A stretch of 64,000 nt of DNA from Stenotrophomonas sp. 364 (GCF_009832905.1 NZ_CP047135.1:4355001-4419000); one strand, 5' to 3'. Positions 50,836-60,514 are shown, counted from the stretch's first letter. A program made the numbers and translations. The notes: generated from the sequence alone by a model not told the origin.

Positions 50836-50868
50836 GTGCCACCGGCGGGATTGTCCCGCCGGTGGCAC
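50836..50868 (+). terminator. Perfect 15-bp hairpin after terC
   Basis: GTGCCACCGGCGGGA (50836-50850), TTG, TCCCGCCGGTGGCAC (50854-50868), a perfect stem just past the terC stop and before the rhomboid gene. The following bases are only moderately T-rich. Probably the end of the terC transcript. Confidence 0.7.
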
Positions 50869-50926
50869 TACTCTCTCCCGTCGCGTTGCCCTTGTGTTCA
50901 GCCCGGGCGACGCAATCCCTAAGGGT

Positions 50927-51718
50927 ATGAACGCCAACCTGCCCCTGCCCGCCGTCGAGCCGCCGACCTCTCCCCGCAACGACCGCGGTCGCGTGCTGCG
51001 GGCGTTCAACCTGAGCCTGGCCTTCGTGCTGGTGCTGGTGGCCATCTACACCGCGCAGGGTCATTTCGACTGGCGCCCGTGGGCCGTGGCCCCGCTGGAC
51101 AAGGCCGGCCTGCTCGGCATCCTCGGTGCACCGCTGCTGCACGGTTCGGTGCAGCACCTGGGCGCCAATGCATTCGCCCTGCTGATCCTCGGCACCCTTG
51201 CCGGCAGCGTCTATCCCAAGGCCACCGTGCGCGCGCTGCCCCTGCTGTGGGTCGGCTCCGGACTGGGTGCCTGGCTGCTGGGTGACCTGGGCAGCCGCCA
51301 TCTCGGTGCCAGCGGCATCACCCACGGTCTGATGTTCCTGATCTTCGTGCTGGGCCTGCTGCGCCGCGACCGGCCGGCCATTGCCGCCGGCCTGATCGCC
51401 TTCCTGTTCTACGGCAGCATGCTCATCACCATCCTGCCGCACGAACCGGGCGTGTCCTGGCAGTCGCACATGGGCGGTGCCTTCGCCGGCATCATCAGCG
51501 CGCTGCTGTTCCGCCTGTCCGACCCGATGGCCCCGCGCAAGCGCTACAGCTGGGAAGAGGAAGAAGACGAGGACGAGGACGACCTGCAGCTGCAGCGTGA
51601 CAACGACCTCGAACCGCCCTCCCCGCACCGCGTGCCGGTGCTGTGGCAGCCGCGCGAAGGGCAGGACTTCGTGGTCCTCCCGTTCCGTCCGCGCGATCCG
51701 GGTGCGCCGCGCGAATAA
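50927..51718 (+). CDS. Rhomboid-family intramembrane serine protease
   Basis: A 263-residue membrane protein with about six helices. The catalytic Ser is in HLGASGITHGLMF and the catalytic His in SWQSHMGGAFAG; HGSVQHLGANAFALL is the conserved L1/TM2 region. Rhomboids cut other membrane proteins inside the bilayer. A cytoplasmic tail of about 65 residues is strongly acidic (a run of E and D after YSW), which is longer than usual. The natural substrate is unknown. The ATG at 50927 is used. Confidence 0.9.
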   Translation: MNANLPLPAVEPPTSPRNDRGRVLRAFNLSLAFVLVLVAIYTAQGHFDWRPWAVAPLDKAGLLGILGAPLLHGSVQHLGANAFALLILGTLAGSVYPKATVRALPLLWVGSGLGAWLLGDLGSRHLGASGITHGLMFLIFVLGLLRRDRPAIAAGLIAFLFYGSMLITILPHEPGVSWQSHMGGAFAGIISALLFRLSDPMAPRKRYSWEEEEDEDEDDLQLQRDNDLEPPSPHRVPVLWQPREGQDFVVLPFRPRDPGAPRE

Positions 51719-51725
51719 CGGCGGC

Positions 51726-52685
51726 TCACTTCGGTGGCTTGATCACGCCGGTGGCACTGATGCGCAGGCATTGCCAGGCGATGTAGCCCACGACCAGCAC
51801 TTCGATCACCCCGAACAGTGTGTGGACCGAGAACGCCATGGGGCGTTCGTCCCAGAGATAGCTGTGCGATCCGGTGCGGAATCCGCTGACCCGCAGGCGT
51901 CCGGTGAACAGCGCCGTTCCCACGGCCAGTGCCTGGGACAGCTCCAGTACCGCCAGGAACAGCCCAAACAGCGCGACCACCGCACGGGCAAGGAGGCCGA
52001 TCCGGTCGTTGGGGTCGGATGCTTTCGGCGCATTGGGAGTGGTTGCTTTCCGCACCACGCGGGGGGGCGGGGCATGCACCGCGTTGAAGGCCGCTGCGCG
52101 CCGTCGCCAGGCCGGTAGTGGGGCCACCGGGCGGGCCTCTGCACCGGCAACCTCCCGTTCAACGCGGGTGACCGCCACCTGCAGGTAGCCGGCAACTTCG
52201 CCAAGCCACCGCTCTGTCGACGCTCGGCCCGGTAGAAGCGCGACGTTGCCGGGGCTGAGGCAGTGTTCGCGTCCGTCGGGCAGGATCATCCACAGCGTGC
52301 CGATGGCTGGCCGGGCATCCTTGCTGACGCGTAACTCCAACGCAGCGGGTCGGCCAAGTGCAAACTGCTCGACCTCCTCACGCAGGCCCAGCAGCATCCG
52401 GCGGCGGCGTTCAACCACGTCGTTGCGCCGGGACACGGTGAGGATCTCCCGCGGCGCCGACGACCAGAGCGCCAGCAGGCTCATCGCGGGCGGCAACACC
52501 ATCGCCAACCCTGCCAGCAGCGTATTCAGCAGTGAGCCGGCCTTCATTCCCGCCATCAGCGCCGCCGCGGGGATGCCGAAGCCGATAGCCAGGAACATCA
52601 GCACCATGCCACCGAGCACATGGTTGTGTGAGCGAATGCGTAGATCGCCGTCCGACGTGTGTTCGTAGCGATGCCCGATCAGCAT
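51726..52685 (-). CDS. Membrane protein of unknown function (319 aa)
   Basis: A 319-residue protein with two N-terminal membrane helices (VLGGMVLMFLAIGFGIPAAA and LLNTLLAGLAMVLPPAMSLL), a charged cytoplasmic middle with many R and E residues, and two C-terminal helices (LLARAVVALFGLFLAVL and LFGVIEVLVVGYIAW). I do not recognise a domain. The ATG at 52685 gives a sensible start; the upstream extension crosses a SMAG repeat. It converges on the rhomboid gene with 7 bp between stops, and may be a lineage-specific gene. Confidence 0.7.
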   Translation of the reverse strand: MLIGHRYEHTSDGDLRIRSHNHVLGGMVLMFLAIGFGIPAAALMAGMKAGSLLNTLLAGLAMVLPPAMSLLALWSSAPREILTVSRRNDVVERRRRMLLGLREEVEQFALGRPAALELRVSKDARPAIGTLWMILPDGREHCLSPGNVALLPGRASTERWLGEVAGYLQVAVTRVEREVAGAEARPVAPLPAWRRRAAAFNAVHAPPPRVVRKATTPNAPKASDPNDRIGLLARAVVALFGLFLAVLELSQALAVGTALFTGRLRVSGFRTGSHSYLWDERPMAFSVHTLFGVIEVLVVGYIAWQCLRISATGVIKPPK

Positions 52686-52758
52686 GCGACCTCCTTGTCT
52701 GCCGGGCACGGTAACGTGCGCAGCGCGCGGTCGGCAAGCGCGGTTGGGGCATGCCCCG

Positions 52759-52828
52759 GTAGGCATCGACCGTTGGTCGATGCACGCAGCACCGATCACG
52801 GCCGCACCGACCAACGGTCGGTACCTAC
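52759..52828. repeat. Pair of SMAG-like GTAG palindromes overlapping a stop codon
   Basis: The left unit is GTAG (52759-52762), GCATCGACC, GTT, GGTCGATGC. The right unit is inverted: ACCGACC (52806-52812), AAC, GGTCGGT, and CTAC (52825-52828). The stop codon of the phosphodiesterase gene (TAG on the minus strand, 52825-52827) lies inside the GTAG of the right unit. Confidence 0.78.
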
Positions 52829-53940
52829 GGGTTGGCCACCGCCGTGCCATCGCCATCCACCGCGCGCCGGCCCAGCGCCGGGTCATCGGTGAAGAACGCA
52901 TCGATGCCAGTGGCGAGATAAGCGCGCATTTCAGCCACCGAACCCTCGGCATTGCGCGCGTTGGCTTCGCCCGTGCGGAACTCGGCGGCCTGGAACGGGT
53001 TCTCCGGGCGGAACGTGTACGGAATCACCATCAGCCCTGCCGCGTGTGCATCGCGCACCAGCGAAGTGGGCGTACCCAGCTTGCCGGCGGCGTCCAGCGG
53101 AATGACCAGACGCAGGCTAGGGCCGATGCCGTCGGCATAGGCGGCCACCTGCTCCAAGCCGGCCGGGGTGATCATGTCGGCATAGCGCTGGCTGCCCTTG
53201 GCGGCCAGCACGTCGCCGGGCTGCTGCTTCGGATCACCGATCAACTGCAGCAGGCGGATGTTGGAATCGCGTGCCAGCTTGCTGCGCAGGTAACGCAGGT
53301 TGCCCACCTCGAACGACTGGATCGTCACCGGTGCCACGCGGGTATAGGCGTTGCCCTGCAGCGTGGCCAGCACCTTGTCTTCCATCGGCAGGCCGATGCC
53401 CTTGAAGTAGGTGCCGTGCTTGATCTCCGGCACCAGCCCGATGCCGCGGTTGGCGCGGCCGGCCTGCTGGACCAGGAAGGCGATGATCTCGTCCAGGGTG
53501 GCGATGCGGAACTGGCCGTCGAAGGCGGTGCTGCGCAGCTGCGGCAGGCGCTCGCGGGCGTACAGCGTCTTCAGCTCGGCCAGGGTGAAGTCTTCGGTGA
53601 ACCAACCCTCCATGCGTTCGCCGTCGATGGTCTTGACCGTCTTGCGGCTGGCGAACTCCGGGCGGGCGGCCACGTCGGTGGTGCCGCCGATCTCGTTCTC
53701 GTGCCGGGACACCAGCACGCCGTCCTTGGTCATCACCAGGTCCGGTTCGATGTAGTCGGCGCCATCGGCGATGGCCTGGGCATAGGCGGCCAGGGTGTGC
53801 TCGGGCAGCAGCGCACTGGCGCCGCGATGGCCGTACACCGCCACCTTGCGCGGCCCGGGAGGGGAAGATTCAGCGCTCATGGCCACCGATGGTGCCACGG
53901 TCAGCGACAACAGCAAGGCACAACCCCACGACAACTTCGA
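52825..53940 (-). CDS. Glycerophosphodiester phosphodiesterase (GlpQ-like)
   Basis: A 371-residue exported enzyme that hydrolyses glycerophosphodiesters to glycerol-3-phosphate and an alcohol. The signal peptide is KLSWGCALLLSLTVAPSV; the catalytic motif VYGHRGASALLPEHTLAAY and the metal site DYIEPDLVMTKDGVLVSRHE are intact. The GTG at 53940 gives a good signal peptide; an in-frame ATG 36 bp upstream is an alternative. The stop codon TAG lies within a SMAG repeat. Confidence 0.92.
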   Translation of the reverse strand, partial: SKLSWGCALLLSLTVAPSVAMSAESSPPGPRKVAVYGHRGASALLPEHTLAAYAQAIADGADYIEPDLVMTKDGVLVSRHENEIGGTTDVAARPEFASRKTVKTIDGERMEGWFTEDFTLAELKTLYARERLPQLRSTAFDGQFRIATLDEIIAFLVQQAGRANRGIGLVPEIKHGTYFKGIGLPMEDKVLATLQGNAYTRVAPVTIQSFEVGNLRYLRSKLARDSNIRLLQLIGDPKQQPGDVLAAKGSQRYADMITPAGLEQVAAYADGIGPSLRLVIPLDAAGKLGTPTSLVRDAHAAGLMVIPYTFRPENPFQAAEFRTGEANARNAEGSVAEMRAYLATGIDAFFTDDPALGRRAVDGDGTAVANP

Positions 53941-54041
53941 CACTGCAAAACCCCTGTTTGATGCGGCCCGCGCCAACGCGGCCGGGCGTGGATGGACCGG
54001 CGCATTGTGGTGGTGCGGTGTGACAGGGGGAAGAAAGCCCC

Positions 54042-55391
54042 CTACTTCCCGATGCAGAAGCTGGAGAAGATCCGCCCCAGCAGATCATCGGCGCTCATCC
54101 GCCCGGTGATCTCGCCCAGTGCCTCATGTGCCAGGCGCAGTTCCTCGGCGGCCAGCTCCAGGTGTTCGTGGACCAGCTCGGCGTCGGCGCGCTCGGCGTG
54201 GCCGATGGCCAGCAGGATGGCTTCAACATGGCGGGCGCGCGCGGAGAACTCGCCGTCCACGCTGTCGCCGGCGCTGCCGCTGGCCAGTGCGCGCAGGCGG
54301 GCGTGCAGACGGTCCAGGCCCTGGCCGGTGGCGGCGGAGACGTGGACGACGTTCGCCTCGCTGTCGGCGGGAAGGTGCTCCAGCAGGTCGCTCTTGTTGT
54401 GGATCCACAGCTGCTGCGGCACCCCCGCCAGGGCATCAGCCACCGCCGCGTGCCCGGCCTGCGGGTCGCGGGCGTCCAGCACGATGATGGCCAGGTCGGT
54501 GCGCTGCATCTCCACGTGCGCGCGGCGCATGCCTTCGCGCTCGATCGCGTCGCCGCCGTCGCGCAGGCCGGCGGTGTCGACCAGGGTCAGTTCCAGGCCA
54601 TCAATGCGGATGGTTTCGCGCAGGGTGTCGCGGGTGGTGCCGGCAATGTCGGTGACGATGGCGCGCTCGCTGCCGGCCAGTGCGTTGAGCAGCGAGCTCT
54701 TGCCGGCGTTCGGCGGGCCCACCAGCACCGCATGCAGGCCATCGCGCAGCTTGCGGCCGCGCTCGGCATCGTCGCGCAGCTGCTCCAGCGCGCGCAGCGC
54801 CTGGCCCAGCCCGGCGTGCACCTGCTCGCCACCCAGGGTGTCCAGCGGCTCGTCGGCGAAGTCGATTGCCGCTTCGACATGGATGCGCAGCAGAACAAGC
54901 TGTTCTGCCACCTCGTCCACGCGGCGCGAGAACACCCCGTCCAGCGACCGCCGTGCAGCGCGCGCTGCGCGGGTGTCGCTGGCCGCGATCAGGTCGGCGA
55001 TGGCTTCGGCCTGGGCCAGGTCGAGCTTGCCGTTGAGGAAGGCACGCTCACTGAATTCACCCGGCCGGGCCTGACGCGCGCCCAGCGCGATGCAGCGCGC
55101 GACCAGCTGCTGCAACACCACCGGGCTGCCATGGCCCTGCAGTTCCACCACCGCTTCCCCGGTGAAGCTGTGGGGTGCCGGGAACCACAGCGCGATGCCA
55201 TCGTCGATCACCTCGCCCTGCGCATCGCGGAAGCGGGCGTAATGCGCCTGGCGCGGCTGCATCGTACGTACGCCGATGGCCTCGGCGATGCCGCGCGCAC
55301 GCGGGCCGCTCAGGCGCACGATGCCGACGCCGCCGGCACCGGGCGCAGTGGCGATGGCAACAATGGTGTCGATGTTGGACGGGGTGGTCAT
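54042..55391 (-). CDS. mnmE: tRNA modification GTPase MnmE
   Basis: A 449-residue GTPase that, with MnmG, modifies U34 in tRNA wobble positions. The formyl-THF-binding N-terminus has [21 protein letters not shown], the G domain [15 protein letters not shown] and [13 protein letters not shown], and the C-terminus ends in FCIGK with the conserved Cys. Its ATG lies just after the stop of the upstream 891-aa lipoprotein gene (3-bp gap), so the two may be co-transcribed. Confidence 0.96.
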   Translation of the reverse strand: MTTPSNIDTIVAIATAPGAGGVGIVRLSGPRARGIAEAIGVRTMQPRQAHYARFRDAQGEVIDDGIALWFPAPHSFTGEAVVELQGHGSPVVLQQLVARCIALGARQARPGEFSERAFLNGKLDLAQAEAIADLIAASDTRAARAARRSLDGVFSRRVDEVAEQLVLLRIHVEAAIDFADEPLDTLGGEQVHAGLGQALRALEQLRDDAERGRKLRDGLHAVLVGPPNAGKSSLLNALAGSERAIVTDIAGTTRDTLRETIRIDGLELTLVDTAGLRDGGDAIEREGMRRAHVEMQRTDLAIIVLDARDPQAGHAAVADALAGVPQQLWIHNKSDLLEHLPADSEANVVHVSAATGQGLDRLHARLRALASGSAGDSVDGEFSARARHVEAILLAIGHAERADAELVHEHLELAAEELRLAHEALGEITGRMSADDLLGRIFSSFCIGK

Positions 55392-55394
55392 CGC

Positions 55395-58070
55395 TCAGAG
55401 CTTCTCCAGCTGGGCACGGGCCTGCGCCGCGTTGCTGCCCTGCGGTTGCAGGGCCAGGTAGGTGCGGTAGGCCTGTTTGGCCCGGGCCGTGTCGCCGCCA
55501 TGGAAGTAGGCGTCCCCCAGGTTGAAGTGGGCCACCGCCCGCGAGGGATCGATCTTCAAGGTGTTCTCCAGCCAGCGGGCTGCTTCGGCATAGCGCTGCT
55601 GCCGGTAGTAGACGAAGCCCAGGTTGTTGGCGGCCTGGGCGAAGTCCGGACGCAGCTTCAGGGCCTCGGTGAACTGGGCCACCGCCTCGTCGTAGCGCTT
55701 CTCGCGGTACAGCTGCAGGCCGCGGTCGTTGGCCTGCTGCGCGCGCTGACGGTCGGAGGTGGGCGCGGCGGCCGGCACCACCAGCGTGCTCTTGCCGCCC
55801 TGCAGGTCGGCCACGGTCACCGGCGCTTCGTCCTTGCCCTTGGCGTCCTGCGCCGCATCGACCTTGTTGTTCAGCGCAATGGCGTCGGCCGACAACTGGC
55901 GCGTATCGGCGGTGAGGTACTCCTGGCTGTCGGGCACCTGGAACACGAACTCGCCGCCCTGCGACCCCGGCAGGCTGCCGAAGGCGGGCGTCTGCTGCGA
56001 CACCGCCGACACGGCCGGGGCCACGTACGCGGCCAGCTCGGTACCGGTGATCAGTCCGTCGCCATTGAGGTCGCCCTTGCCGGCCAATGCCTGCAGCAGC
56101 ACCCAGGTGAACACCGAATGGCCGTTCGGCCCGGCATCGGCCACCTGCTGGTCGGCCCCACCGGCAGTGAGCATCTGGCGCGCGCTGCGGCGGGCATTCT
56201 CGCGCAGGAAGGCAGACGACGAAGGCCCGCCGCGGGTCAGGCCGAGACCGCTGTAGCAGGCATCCATCACGAACATCACATGCTTGGCCTGCATGCTCTC
56301 GGCGATGTTCTGGATGTCGGTCATCGCGATGGCATCGGTGGCGAACTCGTCCGGGTTGGAATCCACCGGGATGATGTAGCCAAGGTCGCGGCCCGAGGCC
56401 AGGCGGCGGGTGGCACCATGACCGGCGAAGAACACGAACACCCGGTCATCGCGCCCGGTGCGGTCGTCGGCCAGGCGGTCGTGGAAGGCGGCCAGGATGT
56501 TGTTGCGGGTGGCCTGCTGGTTCTTCAGCACGATCACCTGCGACGACGGGAAGCCGAACTGGCCGGTCAGGGTGTCGGCGATGGCCTGTGCATCGTGGCT
56601 GGCGTACTCCAGCTTTGGCCACTTGGCGTAGTCGTCGATGCCGATCACGATCGCCCAGGACTTCTGGTAACCGGTGGTGACGGTGGGCGCGCTGCCGGCC
56701 CCCTTGCGCGGGCGTGCCACGCTGAAGTCGCGGCCGTTCCAGCCGGCGAACTGGTAGCCATCGGCGATCAGCCGGTCCAGGATCTGCGGCAGCGCCTTGA
56801 CCGCGCGGTCATGGATGTCGTGGAACAGGATGATGCCGCGCTGTTCCTTCTGCACCTGGTCGACCACGCGCTGCACGATCGACTCCGGCACCGGATCGGC
56901 CCAGTCCATCGAATCGATGTTCCACATGATCGACTTCAGGCCGGCCTCATTGAGCAGCTGCAGGCCTTCGGCGTTGCGCGCCCCATAGGGGAAGCGGAAC
57001 AGCGGGGCGCGCTTGTCATCCACGTCCTTGAGCAGCGTGTCGGTGGACAACACCTGTTCGCGCAGTGCATCGCCGGTGGTACGTGACAGCTGCGCGTGGG
57101 TCAGGCTGTGGTTGCCCACCGCGTATCCCTGTTCCATCAGGTTGCGGCTGATGCCGGCCAGCGGGCCCAGCGTGACCTTGCCATCGGCCTTCACTTCACC
57201 AAGGTTGCGGCCTACTTCGAAGAACACGCCGGGCACGTCGTAGCGCTGCAGGATGGCCACCACTTCGTCGGTGTAGGCCTTGTGCGGGCCATCGTCGAAG
57301 GTGAGCACCACGGTCTTGGGCGGCAGGTCGCGGCCGAAGATCTCGCGGTCGCTGTCCTTCATCGACATCGGGTACGGCTCGATCACGCCGTAGTCGCGCA
57401 GGATGTCGTCGCGGCGGTACTGCGCGTGCAGGTGGGCGATGTAGCCGTCCCACTTCTCGCGCTTGAGCGCGATTGCCCGGGTGCGGTCGAAGCGGCTGAA
57501 AATACGGGTGATTTCCTGGTTGTAGTTGCGCTCGATCTCATCCAGCGCCTCCAGGTCCTCGCCGATCCGCTGGTGCAGTTTCACCGCCAGAAGCGACGAA
57601 TCCTTGCCCACGCGCTCGTGCAGGTCACGCAGCACTTCGCGGAAGGCGAGGCGATCGGCATCGAACAGCTCCGGCGCCGATTCGATGTAGTCCAGCACCG
57701 TGCCCAGCGAGGCGAAGCGTTGCGGGCTGGAGCTGCGCAGCAGCGTGTCGAACTGTGTGGCGATCGCGGCGCGCTGCGCCAGGCCGTCGTGGAACAGCTG
57801 TTGGCCGATGCGGCTGGAGGTGGCGCGATCGGCCGGCGACTGTTGCGCCTCGTCGGCCAGCAGCACGACGATGCGGCGGTGGCCGTCGAGCTGCTTCTGC
57901 AGCGCGGCCAGCAGTGGCGCTGCGGCCGGGTCTGCCGCAGCGGCGGCCTGCGCGCTGGGCTGGGTCATCGCGCCGCTGTCGGCCGCCTCCTTGTCGCCAC
58001 AGCCGGCCAACGCCAGGGTGAGCAGCAGCAGGGGCACGGGCAGGCGGAGCAGCGACGACGCAGGGGGCAT
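55395..58070 (-). CDS. Multidomain lipoprotein: polysaccharide deacetylase, caspase-like peptidase and TPR
   Basis: An 891-residue lipoprotein (lipobox LAGC, lipid Cys24). Residues about 50-240 are helical and unassigned. About 250-440 is a NodB polysaccharide deacetylase: TFDDGPH (257-263), HSLTH (321-325), RFPYGARN (359-366) and LFHD (415-418) suggest an active metal site. About 470-700 is a caspase/peptidase C14-like domain with His551 (FFAGHG) and Cys605 (MDACYSG), and an EF-hand-like loop DLNGDGLITGTEL at 667-679. About 780-880 are three TPR units. The deacetylase should act on peptidoglycan or another glycan in the envelope. The caspase part may cut a protein (inference). It sits between yidC and mnmE. 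Confidence 0.9.
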   Translation of the reverse strand: MPPASSLLRLPVPLLLLTLALAGCGDKEAADSGAMTQPSAQAAAAADPAAAPLLAALQKQLDGHRRIVVLLADEAQQSPADRATSSRIGQQLFHDGLAQRAAIATQFDTLLRSSSPQRFASLGTVLDYIESAPELFDADRLAFREVLRDLHERVGKDSSLLAVKLHQRIGEDLEALDEIERNYNQEITRIFSRFDRTRAIALKREKWDGYIAHLHAQYRRDDILRDYGVIEPYPMSMKDSDREIFGRDLPPKTVVLTFDDGPHKAYTDEVVAILQRYDVPGVFFEVGRNLGEVKADGKVTLGPLAGISRNLMEQGYAVGNHSLTHAQLSRTTGDALREQVLSTDTLLKDVDDKRAPLFRFPYGARNAEGLQLLNEAGLKSIMWNIDSMDWADPVPESIVQRVVDQVQKEQRGIILFHDIHDRAVKALPQILDRLIADGYQFAGWNGRDFSVARPRKGAGSAPTVTTGYQKSWAIVIGIDDYAKWPKLEYASHDAQAIADTLTGQFGFPSSQVIVLKNQQATRNNILAAFHDRLADDRTGRDDRVFVFFAGHGATRRLASGRDLGYIIPVDSNPDEFATDAIAMTDIQNIAESMQAKHVMFVMDACYSGLGLTRGGPSSSAFLRENARRSARQMLTAGGADQQVADAGPNGHSVFTWVLLQALAGKGDLNGDGLITGTELAAYVAPAVSAVSQQTPAFGSLPGSQGGEFVFQVPDSQEYLTADTRQLSADAIALNNKVDAAQDAKGKDEAPVTVADLQGGKSTLVVPAAAPTSDRQRAQQANDRGLQLYREKRYDEAVAQFTEALKLRPDFAQAANNLGFVYYRQQRYAEAARWLENTLKIDPSRAVAHFNLGDAYFHGGDTARAKQAYRTYLALQPQGSNAAQARAQLEKL

Positions 58071-58099
58071 GGGGTGGCTCGGGCAAACGGGGCAACGGT

Positions 58100-58120
58100 G
58101 GCGGCGATTGTATCGCCGCC
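58100..58120. other. Perfect 9-bp inverted repeat upstream of the deacetylase-caspase gene
   Basis: GGCGGCGAT (58100-58108), TGT, ATCGCCGCC (58112-58120), 30 bp before the start codon at 58070. It may be an operator or a 5'-UTR hairpin. Confidence 0.45.
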
Positions 58121-58125
58121 AAAGA

Positions 58126-58149
58126 AAAACCCGCCGGATGGCGGGTTTT
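58126..58149 (-). terminator. Intrinsic terminator of yidC
   Basis: AAAACCCGCC (58126-58135), GGAT, GGCGGGTTTT (58140-58149): a 10-bp stem with T-runs on both sides. It lies 28 bp past the yidC stop codon, so it probably ends the rpmH-rnpA-yidC transcript. A degenerate ACCGACC / GGTCGGT palindrome without GTAG lies next to it at 58159-58175. Confidence 0.88.
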
Positions 58150-58176
58150 CCAGGGGCAACCGACCAAGGGTCGGTG

Positions 58177-59877
58177 TTATTTCTTCTTGATCGGCGCGGT
58201 GGTGGCGGGCACCGGATCGCTGCCGTGGCGCTTGGTCATCCACCACTGCTGCAGCAGGCCCAGGCCACCGTTGACCACCCAGTACAGCACCAGGCCGGAC
58301 GGCATGAAGGCCATCATGACGCCGAACACCAGCGGCATCATCTGCATCATCTTGGCCTGCATCGGGTCCATGCCCGGCGCCGGGGTCAGCTTCTGCGTGG
58401 CCCACATCACCGCCACGTTGATCACCGGCAGGATGAAGTACGGGTCGCGTGCGGTCAGATCCTGGATCCAGCCCAGCCACGGCGCCTGGCGCAGTTCCAC
58501 CGACTCCACCAGCACCCAGTACAGGGCGAAGAAGATCGGCATCTGGATCAGGATCGGCAGGCAGCCGCCCATCGGGTTGATCTTTTCCTTCTTGTACAGC
58601 TCCATCATCGCGGTCTGGAACTTCTGGCGGTCATCGCCATAGCGTTCCTTGAGCTGCGCGATGCGCGGCTGGAAGCGACGCATCTTGGCGCCGCTCTTGT
58701 ACTGCACCGCCGACAGCGGATACAGCACCAGCTTCAGCAGCACCACCAGGCCGACGATGGCCCAGCCCCAGTTGTTGACCACCTTGTGGACCTGGTTCAA
58801 CACCCAGAACAGGCCCTGGCCGATGATCGCCATCAGCGAGAAGCGGCTGTAGTCGACCACGCGGTCCAGGCCCTTCACGTCTTCCTTGGCGATCAGGTTG
58901 ACCAGCTTCGGGCCCACCCACAGGCGCGCTTCGGTGCTGGCCTGCTGGCCGGCGGCAACGGTGAAGGCCGGGCCGGTGGCCTGGATCTGGTCGCGGCCGT
59001 CATGCTGGGACAGCACGTAGTTGGCGGCCTGGTCCGGCTGCGGGATCCACGCGGTGAAGAAGTGGTGCTGCAGCATCGCCAGCCAGCCGCCGGTGATGGT
59101 GCGGTTGAGGTTGCCGTCGTCCAGGTAATCCTTGAACGCGCGACGCTCATAGCCGTCCTGCGGGCTGAACCAGGTCGCGCCGTTGAAGCTGAACGAGTCT
59201 GGGTTGGTCATGCTGCGCGACAGGATGGTCGGGGTGCGGTCCAGCGTGCGGTACACGTAGCCGTTCCACGGCGCGGTGCTGCCGTTGACCACTTCGTCCT
59301 TCACCTTGATCGCGTACTCGTTGCGGCCCAGGGTGTAGGTGCGGCGGATGGTCACGCCGTTCGGACCGTTCCACACGAACGGGATCTGCAGTTCCTTCTG
59401 GCCCTTGCCCAGCACGAACGCATGGTTGTCGCCGACGAGCTTGAAGCCGTTGGCTTCCGGCACCGGCATGCTCTTGTCCTGACTGGTCCAGCCGCTCACC
59501 GCGCGATACGGGTGGGTGCTCTCTTCGGTCAGCAGGCGTACCGGCGGGCTGCCGTCAGCCTTGGTCTGCGGGAACTGCAGCAGCTCGGCGTCCAGCACCG
59601 TGCCACCGTCCAGCACCAGGCGCAGGACGTCGGTGGTGACGGTCACGCGGGCGGCGCCGGCCTGGGCCTGGGCGGCCGGCTGGTTGGCCGGTGCGCTGCC
59701 CGGGGCCTGCGGCACCGTCGCACCCGGGACCGACCCGGCGGCACCCGGCACGGTCGCCTGGGTCTGGGCTGCCACGGTCGGGGTGGCCGGCGCGGCCTTG
59801 TCGCGGCCCCACTCCATCCACAGCAACACGGCCACCATCAGCCAGGCAAAAATCAGGAAAACGCGGGTCTGGTTCAT
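58177..59877 (-). CDS. yidC: Membrane protein insertase YidC
   Basis: A 566-residue insertase. It has an N-terminal membrane helix ([19 protein letters not shown]), a long Ala/Pro-rich linker, the large periplasmic beta-sandwich domain (about 80-330) and a C-terminal five-helix core with [20 protein letters not shown], the cytoplasmic [18 protein letters not shown] and [20 protein letters not shown]. The ATG overlaps the rnpA stop (ATGA). No yidD gene separates them. Confidence 0.96.
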   Translation of the reverse strand: MNQTRVFLIFAWLMVAVLLWMEWGRDKAAPATPTVAAQTQATVPGAAGSVPGATVPQAPGSAPANQPAAQAQAGAARVTVTTDVLRLVLDGGTVLDAELLQFPQTKADGSPPVRLLTEESTHPYRAVSGWTSQDKSMPVPEANGFKLVGDNHAFVLGKGQKELQIPFVWNGPNGVTIRRTYTLGRNEYAIKVKDEVVNGSTAPWNGYVYRTLDRTPTILSRSMTNPDSFSFNGATWFSPQDGYERRAFKDYLDDGNLNRTITGGWLAMLQHHFFTAWIPQPDQAANYVLSQHDGRDQIQATGPAFTVAAGQQASTEARLWVGPKLVNLIAKEDVKGLDRVVDYSRFSLMAIIGQGLFWVLNQVHKVVNNWGWAIVGLVVLLKLVLYPLSAVQYKSGAKMRRFQPRIAQLKERYGDDRQKFQTAMMELYKKEKINPMGGCLPILIQMPIFFALYWVLVESVELRQAPWLGWIQDLTARDPYFILPVINVAVMWATQKLTPAPGMDPMQAKMMQMMPLVFGVMMAFMPSGLVLYWVVNGGLGLLQQWWMTKRHGSDPVPATTAPIKKK

Positions 59878-60335
59878 CAGCGGGCAGGCTCGACGGGGCC
59901 GGCAGGTGAGGCCGGCTCGGACTGGGAAAGGGGTGCAACGCCCAGGGGCGGCGGCATTGTGCCGTCCGCGCCCGGCATGGGCAATGCGCCAAGGCGGCGC
60001 AGCAGGCGTTCAAAGGCCTGACGGATGTCTGCATTGCTGGCGGTACGGGCGGCGCTACGGGCAACGACGACAAAATCGCCGGCACTCATCCACGGCCGTA
60101 GGTGGCGTGTGGCATCGCGCAGCACACGCTTCACTCGGTTGCGACCCACGGCTCGGGGATCGACTTTGCGCGACACGGCGAGACCCAGCCTGGCTGGCGT
60201 ATCGCTCTTCAGCCAGTGCAGGGTCATCAGCGGATCGGACACACGGCGGGCGCCGTTGAAGACCGTTGTATATTCGGCACGCGTACGAACCCGCGCAGAG
60301 CGAGGAAATCGCTTGCGCGGGTCGGAACTGCTCAC
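59877..60335 (-). CDS. rnpA: Ribonuclease P protein component RnpA
   Basis: A 152-residue basic protein that assists the RNA of RNase P in tRNA 5' processing. [17 protein letters not shown] and the RNR motif [25 protein letters not shown] are the family core. The tail after LLRRLGALP (about 40 residues, Pro/Gly-rich) is longer than usual. The start is uncertain: GTG 60335 gives [16 protein letters not shown] 60368 or TTG 60377 would add 11 or 14 residues. The stop overlaps the yidC start. Confidence 0.9.
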   Translation of the reverse strand: MSSSDPRKRFPRSARVRTRAEYTTVFNGARRVSDPLMTLHWLKSDTPARLGLAVSRKVDPRAVGRNRVKRVLRDATRHLRPWMSAGDFVVVARSAARTASNADIRQAFERLLRRLGALPMPGADGTMPPPLGVAPLSQSEPASPAGPVEPAR

Positions 60336-60373
60336 AGTCAGGATTGCGTCTGCCGCAGGAAGCGGCATTGCAA

Positions 60374-60514
60374 TCAAGCGCTCAGGACTTTACGGCCCTT
60401 GGCGCGGCGACGCGACAGGATCTTGCGGCCGTCAGCGGTCTTCATACGGGCACGGAAGCCATGGTCGCGCTTACGCTTGAGGTTGCTGGGTTGGAAAGTG
60501 CGCTTGGTGGCCAT
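60374..60514 (-). CDS. rpmH: Ribosomal protein L34
   Basis: A 46-residue ribosomal protein: [20 protein letters not shown], then a basic stretch and GRKVLSA at the end. It is the conserved neighbour of dnaA at many origins. It is transcribed leftwards ahead of rnpA and yidC. A good sigma-70-type promoter is visible upstream. Confidence 0.96.
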   Translation of the reverse strand: MATKRTFQPSNLKRKRDHGFRARMKTADGRKILSRRRAKGRKVLSA

